From an uncultured Prevotellaceae bacterium (GTDB lineage Bacteria; Bacteroidota; Bacteroidia; Bacteroidales; Bacteroidaceae), in assembly GCA_902784615.1 (NCBI GenBank), contig CACZVN010000005.1, positions 1 to 64,000 on the forward strand: 64,000 nt of DNA, read 5' to 3'. The notes beneath the pieces are model-generated. The model was given only the letters and a program-made list of their open reading frames with translations, was not told the origin of the DNA and made no database searches. Below are positions 19,555 through 27,412 of this stretch, piece after piece. A program made the translations under genes and the position numbers. Every line of letters starts with the position of its first letter. The stretch's first letter is position 1.

Positions 19555-19878
19555 TTAAATATCTCCGCCAAAGAATAGACTTCGAAGTGTCAGATAGGCA
19601 GCAACGGCTATAGACACGAAGACAAAGGGCAAAGCACAGATTAATGCTTCGACAAACGTCGTGTGGAACACATACAGACACGTTTGCATGGGGATATAGA
19701 TGCTGAGGAGCCCCATCACAAAACTATACTTGAATCCTGGCTTGGGCTCTTTCGCCAATCTGATGCTTCTGCCACAATGATTGCAAACGGTGTCATAGTC
19801 TGTTCCCCTGAGCAGATATTTCAAACATCGCTTCAGGGATACAGTCTGATGGCAATATGGGCATTCTCTATTCTTCAT
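19555..19878 (-). CDS. Zinc-ribbon membrane protein, unknown function
   Basis: A 107-residue protein. Residues 5-40 hold two CxxC pairs (CPYC and CNHC), a zinc ribbon; residues 47-100 hold two hydrophobic helices. Cytoplasmic ribbon with membrane anchor is likely. Its ATG overlaps the stop of the TlpA-like gene by 4 nt, so it belongs to the ECF sigma operon. I do not recognise a named family. Confidence 0.65.
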   Translation of the reverse strand: MKNRECPYCHQTVSLKRCLKYLLRGTDYDTVCNHCGRSIRLAKEPKPGFKYSFVMGLLSIYIPMQTCLYVFHTTFVEALICALPFVFVSIAVAAYLTLRSLFFGGDI

Positions 19879-21935
19879 TTTAGTTTCTCTTTCAAGGATT
19901 GGAGTTCGAAGTCGAAGTTGTGGAGGCCATGGAGCTGGATATCCTCACGCACACGACGGCCATCGGGGGTGAAGGTCTCGTAGTGGGGGATGCCGCTGAA
20001 CTCCAGAAGTTCTTGCAGACGGCGGAAATCGGCATTGCTGACGCAGACGGTCTCTTCGTCAGCAAGCCATTCGTTCACATATTTGTGATAGGCATCGCTG
20101 CCCTCGGCCGTGCGCTCTCCAGCGAGGAAGATGAGTTTCACATCATCGCGCTTGGCAATCTCTGCCCGCAGATTCTTACTGCTCTGGATGGCAGCACGAC
20201 AGGGGCCGCAACCCATGCCCCAGAAGTCGATCATCACATAACGGCCAGGGTATTTGGCCAAGACGTCGCGGATAATCTCTGCACCAGGACCTTCTGGCAA
20301 TGAGGTGGCTAATTCTTTCTGCGCCATCTGCTCTTGACAGAACTGTTCGGCCTTCTGGCGGATATAGGGATTTGTAAACATCGAGAGATAAAGGGGATAC
20401 ATGTTGCTCACCGTTTCGCTGTTGGCCGCGATGGAGTCGCATTTTTCCTTAGTAAGTGTCGTATCTGCCATGAAGACAGGAATCATCATTTCATTTTGAC
20501 GCCATAGGTCGAAACTCCTCTGCATGTCATTGAGCATACAAAGCTGCGCCGTCAGATTATTACGCTTACCCGTCATCTCGACCAACATGGTGTTGCCCTT
20601 TTCTATAGAAAGCTTTCTATTAGTGAGGTCATAATTATAGTTGCCGTGTTCGTCCTCCATCACATCACGTTGCACTTTTCGGACGGGGCTGGCAAATTGG
20701 ATGCGGTTGAGGGTGAAGAAGAAGTCGTGGCTCATCAACAGCAACGGATTGTCGAAGTCGATGCGCTGCAAAGCCTTGTAGTTGTTGATATCCCTGACGG
20801 TCTGCAGTTCCACGCTGTCAGTGACCAATCGTGTCCAACTTCCGTCCTTATTTTCCTGCCATGGGGATAGTCTGTCTTCGTGATACATGGCATAGTCCAT
20901 CAGGGCTAAGGCGTAAGTGGACTGCATCTCGCCTAAGGCCAGATGCATCTCCATGGGCGTGAAATGCTCACGACGGCTGATCACGTTGATCCGGTGCAAC
21001 ATATTCTGCCATACTTTCTCGGCCAAGAGGTTGGCTTCATTGAAATTCCCCTCGAACATATCGAGAGGTCTGCCTAATTCCTGTAATCGCAGGTCGGACT
21101 TCAGCCATCGCTCCACCTCCCGGCTGCTGCCGCTGTTGTAGAAACACTCGTATCGACCATGTTCATTAGGGCGTATGGTGATGTCGATGGTTTCACCGGG
21201 ACGGGCGAAGAAGGGGATCTCATAAAATCCTACCTTCGAGTCCTCTGAGGCATAGAACGACACTTTCATGGGATAACTGAGCAGGATTTGCTTTTCGAAC
21301 GTGCCGTCTGGCTCGATCTCAATCAGAAGAGTACCATTGTTCTTCTTCGTCACGTCATATACATAACTCTCCATCGCCGTAAATCCGAAGCGCTCAGCGT
21401 CGTAGCCCTCAATACGGCCACGGATGGTGACACTGTCTGTCTTCAGCCAGTCGGCGGGAAGGGTATAAGGATTGTCGGTATAGAACTGTTGTAATGTGGG
21501 TGCCTTTATCTCCGTCGCCTTATCGTGAATACCAAGGAGCATGAAGGCATTTCGCACATCGCCTTCGATGAAGTCGAAGATCTGCACATGTTTTGGCATG
21601 GACTCGAAATGCATCGTGAAGTCTGTCACGCCGCTCTCTGGCGATTGTACCCAGGTGTCGAGGGCTATACCCTCGGCAGAGCGCAACGGATAGCGAAGGC
21701 CGTCCTCGTCTTTGAGATAGCATCCTTTCACGAAACGGAAAGATTGCCCTTTAGGGTATTGCATGGTGAAATGGATGGTGGTAGCCGTGTCTGTCATTAT
21801 GACTTCGCGGGCGATTAATTCCCCCTGGAATACATTCGCACAGGCCATTGCCTTGGGGTTTTCAATGGTCTTGAAAGTCTTCGCTTGCCCCGACATACAC
21901 ACGAGGGCGAGCAATGTAGTGATGAAAGTCTTCAT
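19875..21935 (-). CDS. TlpA-like thioredoxin-domain protein with long N-terminal region
   Basis: A 686-residue exported protein (signal peptide, cleavage after about residue 18, GQA/K). Residues 545-686 are a TlpA/ResA-type thioredoxin domain with the redox pair CGPC at 576-579 and the cis-Pro region SGIPHYETF. Residues about 25-140 resemble the repeated beta domain of the 398-residue protein in the same operon. The middle is a DUF4369-like and helical region. It should reduce or oxidise periplasmic thiols. Position inside an ECF sigma operon points to envelope stress or redox control. Confidence 0.85.
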   Translation of the reverse strand: MKTFITTLLALVCMSGQAKTFKTIENPKAMACANVFQGELIAREVIMTDTATTIHFTMQYPKGQSFRFVKGCYLKDEDGLRYPLRSAEGIALDTWVQSPESGVTDFTMHFESMPKHVQIFDFIEGDVRNAFMLLGIHDKATEIKAPTLQQFYTDNPYTLPADWLKTDSVTIRGRIEGYDAERFGFTAMESYVYDVTKKNNGTLLIEIEPDGTFEKQILLSYPMKVSFYASEDSKVGFYEIPFFARPGETIDITIRPNEHGRYECFYNSGSSREVERWLKSDLRLQELGRPLDMFEGNFNEANLLAEKVWQNMLHRINVISRREHFTPMEMHLALGEMQSTYALALMDYAMYHEDRLSPWQENKDGSWTRLVTDSVELQTVRDINNYKALQRIDFDNPLLLMSHDFFFTLNRIQFASPVRKVQRDVMEDEHGNYNYDLTNRKLSIEKGNTMLVEMTGKRNNLTAQLCMLNDMQRSFDLWRQNEMMIPVFMADTTLTKEKCDSIAANSETVSNMYPLYLSMFTNPYIRQKAEQFCQEQMAQKELATSLPEGPGAEIIRDVLAKYPGRYVMIDFWGMGCGPCRAAIQSSKNLRAEIAKRDDVKLIFLAGERTAEGSDAYHKYVNEWLADEETVCVSNADFRRLQELLEFSGIPHYETFTPDGRRVREDIQLHGLHNFDFELQSLKEKLK

Positions 21936-21958
21936 ACTTATTAAAAATATAGTCTTGT

Positions 21959-23497
21959 TTAGTTGCTTGGGGCACTGAGTGAACGGAAGTATTTCATGAA
22001 CCCGTCAATAAGCCTGATGCGCTCCTGATGGGGTGTCTCTATCAGGGATGCACCATTGTTAAACTGCATGACGGTAGCCTTGCCTTCTTCAAAGATGGGC
22101 CACTTGGGCAGACCTTTTCCGTTGGGATCCATCGTCTTGGCGAAGTTCACCCAGTACTGCTGCATCAGGTCGCTCACTTTCTTCTCTTGTGGATATTTCT
22201 CGGCCTCATCATCGAAGGCACCTTTCAGGTAGAGCATGTCGTCGGCATGGGCAGCACCGCGACGATTGCCTTTGGCATAGACGGTACGGTCTGATTTCTG
22301 AGCGAGATAAGCCGAATAGACAGGACTCTTACCTGTTTTCTTCTGTAGGGTAGTCCATGCGTAGGCGGGCCATCCGAAACCCACGTCGCGTACAAAGTCG
22401 CGCATGCTGAAAAGCCGTTCCTCTTCAGTGCCGCCAGGATAACAGGCCTTTGCGCTGTCTGCCCACTCACCAGGCAACTGACTGAACTGCTGTTCGTATT
22501 GCTCGACACTTACCGAGTCGAAATCAACAGCTCCCTCGTCGCTGTTGTACATGATGAGCACGGGCACGTCGTTGTAGTTGCCCTTCTGGTAGAGGTCGTA
22601 GATCGGCTCTGGTATTACATAACCATCTACAATAGGTATGCACAGTTGGAAGTTCGATTCATTGCCCGTGAGTGCCTTGGTATCCATCTGGCGCATCTCT
22701 GCTATAGAGTTTTTCTTCAGTCCACTCATAAACATCCAACCATACATCTGGGCCTGTTGCTGATTAACCACATTCGTGGGCGACATCATCGCTCCACTCT
22801 GACTGATGCAGGCACGGAACAAACCCTTGGCCAGAGGCGAGGCACAGAGGATATGGCAACTCACGGCTCCTGCCGATTCTCCGAAGATAGTCACCTTTGT
22901 GGGGTCGCCCCCAAAGTTCTTGATGTTACGCTGTACCCATTGCAGCGCGAAGATCTGGTCGAGGATGCCGTAGTTGCCTGAGTGCCCATCCGACTCCTTG
23001 GCCAGATCGGCATGTGCCATGAATCCCAGGGCTCCAGCGCGATACTCGACAGAGACGGCTACGACTCCTCTGCGGGCCAGACTTTGCCACAGGTCTCCAC
23101 CGTAATGCTCGGTGCGGAAAGCACCACCATGTATAAACACCATCACGGGCAGGGCTTCGTCTGTGCTCTTGGCTGGTGTGGCGACACTCAGATACAGACA
23201 GTCTTCGCTCATCATGTCGTACGTTACGTAGCTCTTTTCAGGCTGGGGAGGCCACTTGGCTACATCCTCTGCCTTCAGCACACCACTCCATGGTTTGGCG
23301 GGCTGTGGTGCCTTCCATCGCAGGTCGCCCACAGGTGGCGCTGCATAGGGAATGGCTTTATACACGGCGAGGTCTGTCCCGTCTGGAGTTCCCTCAATAT
23401 CGCCTGTTTCAACATGCGTTTTCAGTAACGGTTGCGCCTGCCCCGCCACGGATACGATGGCGAGCAATGCAGTGATGATGGATTTCTTCATATTCAT
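21959..23497 (-). CDS. Secreted type-B carboxylesterase
   Basis: A 512-residue alpha/beta-hydrolase with a signal peptide (about 20 residues). EDCLYL is at 98-103, the oxyanion loop HGGAF at 123-127 and the nucleophile elbow GESAG at 206-210 (Ser208); these are the type-B carboxylesterase signatures. It hydrolyses carboxyl esters; the substrate could be acetylated glycans or aromatic esters but cannot be told. It starts 7 nt after the 398-residue gene. An internal ATG two codons in (23491) is an equally good start. Confidence 0.88.
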   Translation of the reverse strand: MNMKKSIITALLAIVSVAGQAQPLLKTHVETGDIEGTPDGTDLAVYKAIPYAAPPVGDLRWKAPQPAKPWSGVLKAEDVAKWPPQPEKSYVTYDMMSEDCLYLSVATPAKSTDEALPVMVFIHGGAFRTEHYGGDLWQSLARRGVVAVSVEYRAGALGFMAHADLAKESDGHSGNYGILDQIFALQWVQRNIKNFGGDPTKVTIFGESAGAVSCHILCASPLAKGLFRACISQSGAMMSPTNVVNQQQAQMYGWMFMSGLKKNSIAEMRQMDTKALTGNESNFQLCIPIVDGYVIPEPIYDLYQKGNYNDVPVLIMYNSDEGAVDFDSVSVEQYEQQFSQLPGEWADSAKACYPGGTEEERLFSMRDFVRDVGFGWPAYAWTTLQKKTGKSPVYSAYLAQKSDRTVYAKGNRRGAAHADDMLYLKGAFDDEAEKYPQEKKVSDLMQQYWVNFAKTMDPNGKGLPKWPIFEEGKATVMQFNNGASLIETPHQERIRLIDGFMKYFRSLSAPSN

Positions 23498-23504
23498 AAG
23501 AGTG

Positions 23505-24701
23505 TTATTCTACGATGATTCTTGGCTGATACACAAACAGTTTCTGATTGTCTCTGAGTTGCTTGACATCGAGGGGGAGCACATGGCCGGACCAGTTGGC
23601 GCCCCAGGTGTTAAAGGGTTCTCCTTCTGGCTCGATATAGGTGAATTTCGTCAGTTCAAGTGGCAGCGGATCGAAGACCAATACATAGGCCACATAGTCA
23701 CCTGAATTGCCATTCATGAAGAAGAGTTCGTCGAGCGGAAGGCCCTGTGCCTCACGAATCTTATACTGGTGGCCTGTATTGTCGACCAGTTTGATGTCGT
23801 GTCCGAAACTCCAATACTCCGTAGTCCAGTTTTGTTCGTAACCAATAGCCAGGTAGGTAGCCTCAGGTGTACGCCATATTGCCATCGTCTCATTCTTGAC
23901 TGGTTTGATGAGATGTGCATCTGTCATCACCTTCCAAGTATTCCAGTTCTGCATGTCGTAGGGTTTGTCTTCGCTCATGTGCTCTTTCTCCACGATGGGC
24001 TTACGGAACTGCGGAATGGTATCGTATTCCTGATACTCGAATGTGCCAAAGGCCTCATGACGGACGGTGACGGGAGCACCCATCATGCTCCAATTGGGAA
24101 CACCATAGATCCTGACCTCCTTCGTTGTTTCTGCCAGTGGTGCGAAGAATATCTTCAGGTCTACCACATCGCCTTTCTTCGCCTTGATGGTGAAGTGCTT
24201 GCGATAGGTTTCTGGCTCCGTGCGACGGATACGGTATTGAGCGCCCGATTCCTGATCTACGAGACACGTCTCTTCTGAGGCCAGCCACATGTCGGTAACC
24301 TCGTCGGCAGGCATAATGAAGTAGCAATGAAGTACCGTCTCATGGTTCTCCTCCGTCAGTCGCCAACTCATCGGCATATAGGAATGCTCGCCCTGTGGCA
24401 AATTGATCATCTCGGGGAATATCTTCAGGATATCCTTCTCTATGGGGGGATTATCCACTTCGCAATAGTCCTTGATCCACGAATTGTTCGTAGCGTACCA
24501 TTTGGCTGTGGTCTTGTTCGTCTGCGGATCTTTCTTTACTTGAGGACGAGAGATGAACATACCCATACCTTTTGCGTATTCGTTCACGGCAGAGTTTTCT
24601 GACTGGAAGTTGTATTTGACGAATACGTTATAGGACTTTGTTTGTGCCTGCAAGGTGAGACCTGTCATTGCCAGAAGGCTTATTAATAAAAATCTTTTCA
24701 T
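23505..24701 (-). CDS. Exported two-domain protein, unknown function
   Basis: A 398-residue protein with a clear signal peptide (MKRFLLISLLAMTGLTLQA). It appears to contain two copies of one beta domain: about 110-210 (TVLHCYFIMP, LVDQESGAQYRIRR, FFAPL) and about 285-375 (TYLAIGYEQ, LVDNTGHQYKIRE, VFDPLP). The N-terminal part of the TlpA-like protein two genes downstream shows the same pattern. No catalytic motif. Operon position after the anti-sigma factor suggests a periplasmic or surface partner of the system. Confidence 0.65.
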   Translation of the reverse strand: MKRFLLISLLAMTGLTLQAQTKSYNVFVKYNFQSENSAVNEYAKGMGMFISRPQVKKDPQTNKTTAKWYATNNSWIKDYCEVDNPPIEKDILKIFPEMINLPQGEHSYMPMSWRLTEENHETVLHCYFIMPADEVTDMWLASEETCLVDQESGAQYRIRRTEPETYRKHFTIKAKKGDVVDLKIFFAPLAETTKEVRIYGVPNWSMMGAPVTVRHEAFGTFEYQEYDTIPQFRKPIVEKEHMSEDKPYDMQNWNTWKVMTDAHLIKPVKNETMAIWRTPEATYLAIGYEQNWTTEYWSFGHDIKLVDNTGHQYKIREAQGLPLDELFFMNGNSGDYVAYVLVFDPLPLELTKFTYIEPEGEPFNTWGANWSGHVLPLDVKQLRDNQKLFVYQPRIIVE

Positions 24702-24713
24702 AGGGCTTCGTCT

Positions 24714-25679
24714 TTAAAAGGGTAATGATTTAAATGTTGAACGCGTCAGTTGTTCGCGATAATTTTGATAACATGTAGAAGAAACATTGGTTTCTATCGG
24801 CGAGTGAGTACAGTATAGCAGGATGCGATCGCCCAAGATGCGCTCTGCTATCCAGAGATATTTCTGATTCTTATGCAAATCCTTCAATGTGAAAAAGAGT
24901 TGCTGGTGGGAGAAGTTCAACAGGTAACCAGGTGTCTTGCTGTCATACCAGCAGGCCACTTGCAGTAAACGTCCGAATATATTGAGTTCCTGCGTATCGT
25001 CAAAAACATAGGCTTTGCTGATAACGGTGCTGTCGGGTGCGCCACCAGTGCAATCCAGTGATACACCTTCCACCTCGTTGAAATCAGCCATCTTGGCGAT
25101 GAACTCATCCATGCGGGCAGGGTCCTTATAATTAATCGTATCCACAGCACTCTTGATGGAAGCGTAGTGAACCTGGGGTTCGTTGGATGCAGGCAGTGGG
25201 AGATATTCATCGCGGTTGTGGTCGTATGAACAACTTGTAGCCTGGCCTTGCGGAGTAATTACTTGGGATTCTGCCTTCGTGGGATGGCTTTCCTTGGGCA
25301 GGGGAGCCTGTTTGGGAGATGCAGTTTCTCTGTCTTGGATAGTGTGTCCGAAAGGCTCATGTGGTGTATCCGTAGGTTGGGGGTTGCGGGGGGGGACGAC
25401 TTCCGCTAGTACGGAGGGTTCCTCAGGATTGTTTTCTGCTTTCGGCCAAACAAGCATCAGGGTGGCAGCTACGGAAGCGGCAACAGCTAAGATCGCAGGC
25501 CAACGCCACCTGATGATGCGGGCCTTATCCTCATCCTTTTGAGGACGGGATTCATCATCCTGTTGGCTTGGCTCCAGGTCAGGCAGGCTGCTCATGATGC
25601 GATCCGTCAGTGCCTCAGGATCGTCGATCATGGGTTGCTGGCCTTTCAGGCTGTCCAATATGTCGTCAATTCTATTCAT
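24714..25679 (-). CDS. Putative transmembrane anti-sigma factor
   Basis: A 321-residue protein with a short acidic N-terminal cytoplasmic segment (1-55), one transmembrane helix (about 59-78) and a periplasmic part that begins with a Pro-rich linker. Its start overlaps the end of the ECF sigma gene by 8 nt, the usual arrangement for a cognate anti-sigma factor. No zinc-binding HxxxCxxC motif is seen, so it is not a ZAS-type anti-sigma. Function is inferred mostly from position and topology. Confidence 0.65.
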   Translation of the reverse strand: MNRIDDILDSLKGQQPMIDDPEALTDRIMSSLPDLEPSQQDDESRPQKDEDKARIIRWRWPAILAVAASVAATLMLVWPKAENNPEEPSVLAEVVPPRNPQPTDTPHEPFGHTIQDRETASPKQAPLPKESHPTKAESQVITPQGQATSCSYDHNRDEYLPLPASNEPQVHYASIKSAVDTINYKDPARMDEFIAKMADFNEVEGVSLDCTGGAPDSTVISKAYVFDDTQELNIFGRLLQVACWYDSKTPGYLLNFSHQQLFFTLKDLHKNQKYLWIAERILGDRILLYCTHSPIETNVSSTCYQNYREQLTRSTFKSLPF

Positions 25680-26226
25680 ATCCTAATTCTTTGAGTCGTT
25701 TTCTTACTGTCTGGCGAGCCACAAAGAGGTTGCTCTTGATCTGTTTGGCATCGAAGCCTGTGATCTGCTCTGCTTCGGCTGAGGAGAGTCCTTCGAGTTG
25801 GATGAGCGTGAACACGAGCCGTTGCTTCTCGCTGAGTCCCTCCGCAATGGTTTTCACAATCGATACCCATTCCCTGTTCTCCAGTGTTCGCTGGTTGTCA
25901 TTGTCGGAAGCATAGCGCCGCAAGGCCAACTTATCCTCAGGCATGCTCGTGACGCGGTTCGTGCGCCTCAGCTTATCGATGCACAGACGGGAGGCAATCG
26001 TATAGATCCATGTGCCGATGGTCTTTTGCTGATCCAGATCTCTGATGCGTTGCCACACTCTGATGAATGTCTCCTGCACCATATCCTTGGCCTCCTCTTC
26101 GTCGCACAACATCTTCAGCGCCAGCGAGAAGATCATCCGCTGATGTGTCTGTACCACCCATCGAAAAGCATCCTTGTCGCCATGTTGGCAACGGGTGATG
26201 ATGTCGTGCTCTGTCTGAGTCATCAA
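25672..26226 (-). CDS. ECF RNA polymerase sigma factor
   Basis: A 184-residue sigma-70 ECF protein. Region 2 (about 20-90) includes MVQETFIRVWQRI and WIYTIASRLCIDKLRR; region 4 (about 120-180) includes LSEKQRLVFTLIQLEGLSSAEAEQITGF, a helix-turn-helix for the -35 element. It redirects RNA polymerase to target promoters when released from the anti-sigma factor encoded next. Two adjacent ATGs (26226, 26223) could serve as start. Leads a seven-gene operon to 19036. Confidence 0.92.
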   Translation of the reverse strand: MMTQTEHDIITRCQHGDKDAFRWVVQTHQRMIFSLALKMLCDEEEAKDMVQETFIRVWQRIRDLDQQKTIGTWIYTIASRLCIDKLRRTNRVTSMPEDKLALRRYASDNDNQRTLENREWVSIVKTIAEGLSEKQRLVFTLIQLEGLSSAEAEQITGFDAKQIKSNLFVARQTVRKRLKELGYE

Positions 26227-26293
26227 TTGCTTGCTCTACTTATTATACGGCTAAGGTTGGCAGAAGTCAAAAATAGGGAATAAAAAATATGTG

Positions 26294-26301
26294 CAAAGGT
26301 A
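26294..26301 (-). promoter_or_regulatory. -7 promoter element of the ECF sigma operon
   Basis: Minus strand TACCTTTG, perfect TAnnTTTG, about 67 nt before the sigma factor ATG. Confidence 0.7.
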
Positions 26302-26397
26302 CGAACAATTCTCCAGTCGGCCAAATATTTTTTTACAAACAAATGCGAAGAGTGCTTAATTTGCGCAAAAAGATTTGCAGGGAAACGGGGATTTCTC

Positions 26398-26405
26398 TAT
26401 TTTTG
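26398..26405 (+). promoter_or_regulatory. -7 promoter element of the gene at 26411
   Basis: TATTTTTG fits TAnnTTTG and ends only 5 nt before the ATG, implying a leaderless or nearly leaderless mRNA. Confidence 0.6.
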
Positions 26406-26410
26406 CAGCG

Positions 26411-26929
26411 ATGAATCGTTTAACGATAGCGAGGAGACTGTTTGGATGGTCGCTGGTGGTGATGCTTTCCTGCTTGTCGGCTACTGCCCAGAGGAAGATG
26501 GTGGTGGTCGATATCGAGACGCTCATCCCCATCAACGGGGTGAACATCACCAGCAAGGACGGTACGATCACGTCCGACTCATTGGGGTACTTCCCCGTGC
26601 CTGACAGCTGTAGGAGCCTTGCTTTCTCGCACGTCAACTACGAGAGTCGCATTGTCAACATGGAAGAGGTGAACGACACGGTGTTCCTCATCTCCAAACT
26701 GCTGAACATCAAGGAAGTCGTGGTCTTCGGCCACGCCCAATACCGCGATGATATGAAAGCCCTGAAAAAACAATTACGCCTTGAGAAGAATGAGGCCGCG
26801 CTGCTGGCCGCAAATCCTGCCGGAGGCAATCTCCTGGCACTGATTGGTTATATCATCCCCAAAAAGTGGCGGCAGAGTAAGAAGGAGGCACGGCGTGAAC
26901 GTCTAAAGCGCATTTTAGAGGAATACTAA
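26411..26929 (+). CDS. Carboxypeptidase-regulatory-like domain protein
   Basis: A 172-residue exported protein. The start ATG 26411 gives a good signal peptide (ending SATA/Q); an upstream TTG in frame is not used because the -7 element lies between. Residues 30-110 are a single regulatory-like beta-sandwich: VVVDIETLIPINGVNITSKD, SLGYFPVPDS, LNIKEVVVFG, like the N-terminal domain of SusC proteins. The C-terminus is basic and helical. It may be a periplasmic accessory to TonB-dependent receptors, but this is uncertain. MgtC follows 19 nt on. Confidence 0.7.
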   Translation: MNRLTIARRLFGWSLVVMLSCLSATAQRKMVVVDIETLIPINGVNITSKDGTITSDSLGYFPVPDSCRSLAFSHVNYESRIVNMEEVNDTVFLISKLLNIKEVVVFGHAQYRDDMKALKKQLRLEKNEAALLAANPAGGNLLALIGYIIPKKWRQSKKEARRERLKRILEEY

Positions 26930-26948
26930 TACTAAAAGAATAAGGATT

Positions 26949-27407
26949 ATGGATGAGATGACGTGGGAGTTTATACTCCGTATTTTCGTAGCAGCCCTGT
27001 TGGGAGGTGCCATTGGTCTGGAACGCGAGTATCGGGCAAAGGAGGCGGGGTTCCGCACCCACTTCCTCGTGGCCTTAGGTTCGGCCTTGTTTATGGTAGT
27101 CTCGGCCTACGGCTTTGAAGGGGCACTGTCAACCCCCGAGCACCGCTGGGATGTGTCACGCGTGGCGGCACAGGTGGTCAGCGGCATCGGTTTCATCGGT
27201 GCGGGTACGATCATCTTCCATAAGAGCGAGAATGTCGTCCGTGGTTTGACGACGGCAGCAGGCCTCTGGGTGACGGCAGCCATCGGTCTGGCCTGTGGAG
27301 GTGGCATGTATGCTATATCTATCGCCTCTACCATCTTGGTGCTTGTCGGACTGGAGGCTTTCAGATACATCCTGCAAAAGTTCGACAAGCACCGTAGCGC
27401 GAATTAA
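26949..27407 (+). CDS. MgtC/SapB-family membrane protein
   Basis: A 152-residue inner-membrane protein with four to five hydrophobic helices. The MgtC signature GGAIGLEREYRAKEAGFRTH is at about 20-40, and SGIGFIGAGTI plus TTAAGLWVTAAIGLACG are conserved. MgtC proteins affect growth in low Mg2+ and modulate ATP synthase in enterobacteria; the role in Bacteroidota is not established. Likely cotranscribed with the gene before it. Its end is 5 nt from the convergent GH9 gene. Confidence 0.9.
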   Translation: MDEMTWEFILRIFVAALLGGAIGLEREYRAKEAGFRTHFLVALGSALFMVVSAYGFEGALSTPEHRWDVSRVAAQVVSGIGFIGAGTIIFHKSENVVRGLTTAAGLWVTAAIGLACGGGMYAISIASTILVLVGLEAFRYILQKFDKHRSAN

Positions 27408-27412
27408 GATCC

